From assembly GCA_015680685.1 (NCBI GenBank), contig MNCI01023765.1, positions 66,746-130,745 on the forward strand: a stretch of DNA of 64,000 nt. Direction: 5' to 3'. Made by a program: the position numbers and the translations under genes. Shown here in pieces: positions 57,501 through 64,000 of the stretch. This stretch comes from Gnetum montanum. Lineage: Eukaryota; Streptophyta; Gnetopsida; Gnetales; Gnetaceae. Positions within the stretch are counted from its first letter, which is position 1. The number at the start of each line of letters is the position of its first letter. The notes beneath the pieces are model-generated. The model had not been told where the DNA came from. It saw nothing but the letters and a program-made list of their open reading frames with translations, and ran no database searches.

Positions 57501-59432
57501 AGTTATGGGGAATATGGCCACCATTCTAGGCCCTCAGTTCTTTATATATATTTTTTACACATTTTTCATTTTACACATTCTTTCAAATTTTCTTTTTTTT
57601 TACACCATCATTCATGTTTTTACTGTTTCTTTGTTTGCTTGGTTTTCTTTTATTCATCATCTAATAAGTGCTCTTGACGGTGGATTGAATTATATCATAT
57701 TGATTACTAATGTTTGGTTTTTACCTTTGAATTATGATGATGATATTAAGGTATGGTTCTTTTGGTCAAACAGGCAATGAGTCCATGCCATCCACTCATC
57801 CATACAACTCTATGATCTCCTTTGGCTTGGAACTGTACAGTCCCCTTTTTCTATGTAAACTTGTTAATGAATTGGTGGCTGGGGATTTTTCAAACCAAGG
57901 AAAGACTCAAAGGATGAAAAGGGTGTAACTTCAAGGGGATTCAATGCATTTGTGCTGGCCATTCTCTTGGGTTCTTGGAGGCTTTTTCTTGGGTTTTCTA
58001 TCATTCTAACAATGTTCAAAAATCAGGAAGCTGAGTAAATAAAAATAAGTCTTTGCATGGTGTGGTTCTCATGCAAAAAGAAAAGAAAAAAAAGAAAAGA
58101 GAAAAAAAAGTAAGAATTCAAGCACAACCCTTAGACATAATAAAGCAATATGGGCTACAAACACTGGTTATGAAACTAGAAAGACATGTTACCCATGCCT
58201 GAAGGTTCCCTCTAACTAAGGCCCTTTCCTGCTTCCTACTTCTCCATCTCCCTCTCCTCGGATGGTGATGACTCTTTGTGGAAGCATTCTTGTTGCTTAA
58301 AGTGGATGAATTGGTCAAATCTGTTGATGTGAGGTCACTATATGTGGTTTTTTTGAGTCTACATTTGGGATGAGTTCTACTCAGTCACATTAACCATATA
58401 TTACACAAGGAGCTTTACATAACCTTGTTCTTGGGATTCCATTCCATTCTCTCCTCTCCATCTTTCTTCCCATTTTCCACCTCATTGTCAGTTTTATCAT
58501 TAGTCCATTCTAGGTTGATGCATTTCTTTTCTTTGGTGAATTCTTATGGGTAATTTTTTAACTCTTGCTTCCAAATGACATTCCTAGAGCCTATGGACTC
58601 TTTGGTTTGTGGGTTTTTCAGGGCATAAAATGCATGAGCCTGCTTTGGGGAGGACCCACTGGCATTTATTTTTGGTGTAATTGTTTTATTTTTCTTAAAC
58701 ATTTCCTATAATAAATAATTTCTTGTTTCATCCCCATCCATGACATCCATTTTATTGGTGTCATCGTTTATATTTTTTCCCATCTTTCTTGTTCCTTATA
58801 TTTTCCATCTTATAGCTATCGGAGGTTCACTCTTAGTCATGGGGGCCCTAGCACAAATTTTTCAATTTTCTCCATTTTATTATTTTCCTAACCCCTACAC
58901 CTTGGGTAGTCACCTATGATAAATATGCAAACCAATTTCTACCATAACCACAACTCAGCCAATGCGCTTCATATCGAGGCAAGGTATCAACTGCATTGTG
59001 GTTTATCTATCCTTGCTTATTTGTGACTGTGTTGTGTGTGCAGATGAAAATAATATAAAAAATGGACTAGGCTTGGAGGAAGCACTCAAGATGGACTAGA
59101 ACTAGAGCATTTACGAAAGGATAAAGTCTAGTTGCATGACTATGGATAAACAACGAAAGGCACAATCTTAGCATTGGTAGCAACATGCTTCATTTTCTTT
59201 CTCTCTCTTTCTCTACAAGCTGCCAAATAAAGTCTTGGATGTCATTTATGTATGAGTGTTCACCAAAAGGGTCATGAACACTAATGTTGTAATATACTTA
59301 TTGATCCATTCACTAGGAACATTGAGTTTTCCATCCCATTCCACCATCAGTTTTCAATTAGTCAATAATCCCATACCTTCCCAATATTTTGAAAGGAACT
59401 CAAGGATGAGTTTTCATTCAATCATGGGGGTA
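57501..59432 (+). other. 3' non-coding region of outer copy 2
   Basis: Colinear with 42331-44296, including the A-rich run near 58075-58110 and the CACCTTGGGTAGTCACCTATG block near 58897. It ends in ATGGGGGTA before the LTR. No conserved frame is shared among the copies. Confidence 0.65.
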
Positions 59433-60357
59433 TGATGAGAGTAGTTACTCTAGTGGGTTATTCTAATAATTAGAGTGCCAATTTTTCTCTAAAATTAGAG
59501 TGGTAATTTTCTCTAAAATTAGAGTGGTAGTTTCTCTAAAATTAGAGTGGCAGTTTTTCTAATTATTAGAGTAGTTGCTCCCAAGCCTATAAATATAGTG
59601 CCAAGGTGCAAAATTTGAAAGGAAGTCTTGGGAAGGAAGTCTTAGGAGAGAAGTCTTGGAAGGAAATATTTCAAGGGAAGTCTTTTAGGAGTCAAGTAGT
59701 GAAAATTTTGTAGTTAGACTATTTTCCAAGTGCCCACAGTAGGAGGTCTAAGTGTGGATGGATCATTATTCAAGCATTGTGTACCTGAGCATATCTTATG
59801 TATGGAAATAATGATGAGCTCTTGGATTCATCCTTGCAGTACTTGAGATTTGTTTTCTTACTCATTTCATTTATTTTATTTTCTTCTACATTTATTTTAT
59901 TTTACTTTATGCACTTTACATTTCTATCATTAACACACACAATATGATCACTTCGAGCATGCGTGTAACACTTAGTAACCTAGTAACGATTAGTGTTTGG
60001 TAATCCTAGTAGTGTTGCGCTGGCTTAGGATGTGTACAGAAAGTGAGAACAAATACTGGTGTTAGGATTAGTTTAAAGCCTAGTTAATCAGTAGTTAAGT
60101 TAAATTAGTCACTTAGTTATCTCTCTCTCTTTTCCCTTATTAATAGTAGGACATAAAAACATAAAAGCTATAAAAATCATATCTCAAACTTACTTAACCA
60201 TACAATCATGACATACAAGTTTGGGAAGACAAAGATCAACCAACCCGTCCTTGTTCCGCAAAGGTGCATAGGCATTTAGTCCTTGGAATTTGACCAAATC
60301 ATGTGTGAAATGCTTGTATTTGTATGGTTGAGCATAGGGGTACTTCACCACTCATTA
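59433..60357 (+). repeat. Right LTR of outer copy 2
   Basis: The 925-bp LTR begins TGATGAG and ends CTCATTA, a decayed CTCATCA. U3 has four AAAATTAGAGTGG-type sub-repeats of about 20-26 bp (59470-59575). The TATA region CCTATAAATATAGTGCC is at about 59586. It is followed at once by the rDNA spacer 29-bp array. Confidence 0.88.
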
Positions 60358-61960
60358 CTACAGTTGGTCCTGAGGATCTATTAGGCAAGCGATTGGCCAA
60401 AAGGATTCCTTTTACCTACAGTGGACCTCGAGGGTCTCTTTGGCCAATAGTTTGTCTCAAGGGTCTATTTTTCCAACCCATGCTCCATCGTACCATCTTG
60501 CACCCTTATAAATTTGGTCCTAAGGATCTGTTTGTCCAAACACTTGGTGTCGAGGTTCCATTTTGCCTATAGTCATCCTTGAGGGTTCGTTGGGCCAAGC
60601 CTTGGTCCCGAGGGTCCATGTGGCAAACACTTTGTTCTAAAGGTTTTTTGGGGTCAACCTTTGGTCTCGAGGGTTAGTTTGGGCAACATTCGGTCTCAAG
60701 GGTCCATTTCACATACCACTTGGTCCTAAGGGTCCCTTTTTCCACCATTTGGTTTGGAGGGTCTATGTGGCCAACACTTTGTCCAAAGGGTCTATTTTTC
60801 TTGTAGTTGGTCCTAAGGGTCTGTTTTTCATACACTTGGTCCCAAGGGTCCATGTGGCCAACACTTTGTCCTAAGGATCCATTTTTCCAATGGTTGGTCC
60901 TAGGGGTTCGTTTGGCCAACCCTCGATTCCAAGGGTCCATTTTCCCAACACTTGGTCCTAAGGGTCCATCTCGGAAATACTTAGTATTTCACCAGCACTT
61001 GATCTAGAGTGTCCATCTGGCCAACACTTGGTCCATTTGGGCAACACTTGGTCTTGAGGGTCTATTGGACCAAGCATTGGTCATGAGGGACCATGGGGCC
61101 AACCAACACTTGGATGGTCCTGAAGATCTATTTTGCCTACAGTTGGTCCCAAGGCCTAGTTTTGCAAACTAGGCTCTACCATACTATCCTACACCCTTAT
61201 AAATTTGGTCCCAAGGGTCCATTTTACCTACACTTGATGTTGAGGGTCCATTTTGGCCAACACTCAGCCCTAAGGATCCATTTGGCCAACACTTGGTCCA
61301 TCCGTTAGGCCAACCCTTAGTCCCAAGGGGTCCATGTAGCCAACACAATGTTTGAAGGATCTATTGAATCAACCCTTACTCTTGAGGGTTTTTTTGGCCA
61401 ACATTTGATCCCAAGGGTCTATTTGGCCAACACTTTGGTTCCAAGGCTCTTTCTGGCCAATCCTTGGTCCCAAGGGTCTGTCTAGGTAACAATTGGTCCC
61501 AAGGGTCCATTTCTCCAACCCAAGCTCTACCATACCATCCTGCACCCTTATAAATATGGTCCCGAGGGCCTATTTTCCCAAAATTTGATGTCAAGGGTTC
61601 GTTGGGCCAACCCTTGGTCCTGAGGGTCCATCAGGCCAACCCTTAGTTCTGAGGGTCTCTGTTCATGCGAACAGTTAATCCCGAGGATCCATTTGGCCAA
61701 CACCTAGCCCTGAGGATTTATGTGGCCAACCATTGGAACACCGAGGATCTATTTTGTGAATCCAAGCTCTGCCATACCCATCCTACACCCTTATAAATTT
61801 GGTCTTGAGGGTTTGTCAGGTCAACCCTTTAGTTCCTGTGGGTGCATTTGTCCTACAGTTGGTCCATAGGATTAATTTGGCCAACACTTGGTCCTGAGGG
61901 TCCATTGAGTCAACCCTTTGGCTCTAAAGGGTCTTTTTTTAACCAATACTCAAGAGCTTC
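60358..61960. repeat. 29-bp tandem repeat array, right part (IGS B/C)
   Basis: Same 29-bp units as 35861-36975, ending in the GGTCTTTTTTTAACCAATACTC block that also ends the first array at 10858-10880. Half promoter elements with the CACCCTTATAAATTTGG box occur near 60478-60522, 61168-61206, 61528-61558 and 61765-61802, in the same order as those at 9366-10733. They lack the TATATGGGG core. Confidence 0.88.
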
Positions 61961-62410
61961 ATTGAGTTGGTTGTAGTTAAAAGCAGGAACCTCATGCTCA
62001 TCAAGAGTGTTTTGCATGCAAACAATATTCATCAGTTGTGGTCTCCAGTTGGTGTAACCTCAAAGGCAGGTGATGTTCCCTACTAATGACACGAATGAAA
62101 AAAGTTCCCATAGGCGTGAGGTTCTTGATTTCAAAATTAAAAATATATTTAGATTCCAAGGCTACCACCCAAGATTTCACCCTAAAGAAGGGAACTATGT
62201 ATACATGTGTATGTGTGTGTGTGTGTGTGTGTGTACACATGTAATATATATGCCTGGGAAGGGGGAGACACCCATATCTCATAACAAATGCATGACTCCT
62301 ATTCATCAACCCCCATAAGATGATGATTTTGGTGGATGGAATGCAACCAACCATCTACGGAGCAAAAGAAAAAGAAGGCCTAAAGAAGAGGAATAAGGGG
62401 ATACAATGAT
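61961..62410 (-). other. 3' ETS-like segment of unit C
   Basis: Unique sequence between the 29-bp array and the 26S 3' end. It contains a (TG)n microsatellite at 62203-62242. The corresponding segment is deleted in unit B. No gene is supported: the open frames 62070-62318 and 62354-62001 overlap the microsatellite and each other on opposite strands. Confidence 0.6.
62203..62242. repeat. (TG)n microsatellite with inverted flanks
   Basis: ACATGTGTA, then an alternating TG run, then TACACATGT: the flanks are perfect 9-base inverted copies, so the repeat can fold as a hairpin or adopt left-handed DNA. Confidence 0.85.
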
Positions 62411-63522
62411 CATGAATCTTGATGTTAAAAGGCAAAATCTTGATGGATCATGGTAGCAAGGCCACTCTACAACTTACAATATCCCATCATGTATTTAATT
62501 CATCTATAAAGGATTCTTCTCACCAACCACCTGAAATGAAACTACAAGGCCCCTAGTACCCCACCATGCAGGAAAGACTAGGGGGTACCATTGACACATG
62601 CCAATGAGAGAAATGAAGCCATCCCTACCATAGGTCATGTAGCAACCAACAAGGAAAGAGGCATCTGCTCTAGCATAGATTCTGACTTAGAGGTGTTCAG
62701 TCATAATTTGACACATGGTAACTTGCATCACTAGGTTTTCAACCAAAAACAATGATCAATTATGTGAATCAATGGTTCCTCTCATACTAAGTTGAATTAC
62801 TATCGCGATGCACATCATCAATAGGATAAAACTAACCTATCTCATCATGTTCTAAACCCAATTCACATTCCCTATTTGTGGGTGAACAATCCAACACTTG
62901 GTGAATTCTACTTCACAATGATAGGAAGAGCTAACATCGAAGGATCAAAAATAAACGTCACTATGAATCCTTTGCTTCCACAAGCCAATTATCATTGTGG
63001 TAACTTTTCTAACACCTCTAGCTTCAAATTTTGAAGATCTAAAGGATCGATAGGCCACACTTTCATGATTTGTATTTGTACTAAATTAAAATCAAATGAT
63101 CTTTTACCCTTTTGTTCCCCACGATATTTCTATTATTTTTAAGCTCATCTTAGAACACTTGCATTATCTTTTAATAGATGTGGTGCCCCAGCCAAAATCT
63201 ACACCTGGCCCTATCTTTCGCCCGGATCAACTCACCAAGGTGAATCTTGGGTCCAAAAGCAAGGCTCATGCCCCATTCCTAACCAATGGAGCAAGTAGAA
63301 TAATGTTAAAAGTAGTGTTATTTCACTTGTTCCATGAGCTACTCCCACTTATTCTACACCTCTTAAGTTATTTCACAAAGTTAGGCTAAAGTCAAGCTCA
63401 ACAGGGTCTTCTTTCACTACTAATTCTGCCAAGCCCATTCCCTTAGCTATGTTTCTCTAGATAGTAGGTAGGGATAGTGGGAATCTTGTTAATAAATTCA
63501 TGCATGTCACTAATTAGATGAA

Positions 63523-63561
<39 letters not shown>

Positions 63562-64000
63562 ACCATTTACCCATGCTTGGTTGAATTTCCTCACTTTGAC
63601 ATTCAAAGCACTGAGTAGAAATCACATTGCGTTAGCATCCACAGGGACCATTGCAATGCTTTGTTTTAATTGAATAGTTAGATTCCCCTTGTCTAAGCCT
63701 ATTCTAAGCTAGTTGTTCATTGCCTAGTAAAATCCCTCCCCCATGGATGGGGAGGGCACTTTGTGTCTATCGCTCGACTAGCATGTGAGGGTCCACCATC
63801 ACCACAGAAGTGGCTTAGGCAAGCCCTTGATAGCCTGCAAGTTTGGGGCACAGATCCCTAGGCCCAACCCTCAAACCCAATCCTTTTCCTAAAGTTACAA
63901 ATCCATTTTTCTGACTTCCCTTACCTACATTATTCTATGAACTAGAAGTTGTTCACCTTGGAAACCTAATGTGATTATGAGTACAACTATGCATGAACAA
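62411..64000 (-). rRNA. 26S rRNA pseudogene, 3' part, runs off window (unit C)
   Basis: The 26S 3' end is near 62411 (CATGAATCTTGATG matches the complement of the terminal ATCGAAGCGAC region), followed by GGATCATGGTAGCAAGGCCAC. The full 3' domain continues to the window edge. Landmarks are TTCAGTCATAATTTGACACA near 62697, the AACTTTTCTAACACCTCTAG block near 63002 and GGTATTTCACTT-like near 63317. Unlike unit B it retains the final about 145 nt of the gene. CpG positions are again largely TpG or CpA, with changes partly different from those in unit B, so the copies have decayed separately. Confidence 0.94.

Larger units (their letters stand above)
45154..59432 (+). mobile_element. Ty3/Gypsy retrotransposon, outer copy 2 internal region, split by a nested element
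   Basis: Starts with a primer-binding site and gag leader, is interrupted at 46498-53524 by an element in opposite orientation, and continues with the rest of gag, protease, RT, partial integrase and a 3' non-coding region. It ends at the right LTR (59433-60357). It shares with copy 1 the loss of RNase H and the first part of integrase, so the two copies descend from one deleted ancestor or from a local duplication. It retains the RT catalytic box lost from copy 1. Frames carry many stops. Confidence 0.88.

Noticed and set aside
62001-62354. 117-residue minus frame and 82-residue plus frame in the 3' ETS
   Set aside because: They overlap on opposite strands across the TG microsatellite and have no recognisable domain.

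Overview
The window is plant nuclear DNA and contains no intact protein-coding gene. It is a stretch of decayed 35S ribosomal DNA read in antisense: all rRNA sequence lies on the minus strand, so the order along the plus strand is 26S, ITS2, 5.8S, ITS1, 18S, external and intergenic spacer, then the next unit. Three units are touched. Unit A (1-2982) is a deleted remnant. Unit B (10893-16682) carries every rRNA gene but with internal deletions. Unit C (62411-64000) is the 3' part of a 26S running off the window. Nearly all CpG sites in normally invariant rRNA positions have become TpG or CpA, so these are old methylated pseudogene units. An ITS1 of about 0.9 kb, spacers of 8 and 46 kb and abundant Ty3/Gypsy remnants suggest a large-genome plant, perhaps a gymnosperm. 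That placement is inference. The spacers follow one plan, seen twice (2983-10892 and 16683-62410). Leaving the 18S 5' end on the plus strand there is a 5' ETS-like segment, a 224-bp tandem array (unit B only), a 640-bp tandem array (about 18 copies in unit B, reduced to a stub in unit A), and a cluster of 70-80 bp elements. These elements contain a match to the plant RNA polymerase I initiation box and occur in both orientations. An array of 15-bp repeats follows, then an array of 29-bp repeats leading to the 3' end of the next 26S. The 15-bp repeats create many long but meaningless reading frames in all six frames. The second spacer is enlarged by Ty3/Gypsy retrotransposons inserted in its 29-bp array (36976-60357). 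Two outer copies lie head to tail and share a central LTR (LTR, internal, LTR, internal, LTR). A third, related element sits in reverse orientation inside the gag of the second copy with a clean 5-bp target duplication (46498-53524). All have a primer-binding site complementary to tRNA-Asp, or are derived from such an element. Both outer copies lack RNase H and the N-terminal part of integrase at the same point, and the nested copy lacks reverse transcriptase and integrase altogether. No element here could move unaided. The regions interact mainly as history: dead rDNA units whose spacers kept tandem repeats and promoter-like boxes, then collected retroelements.
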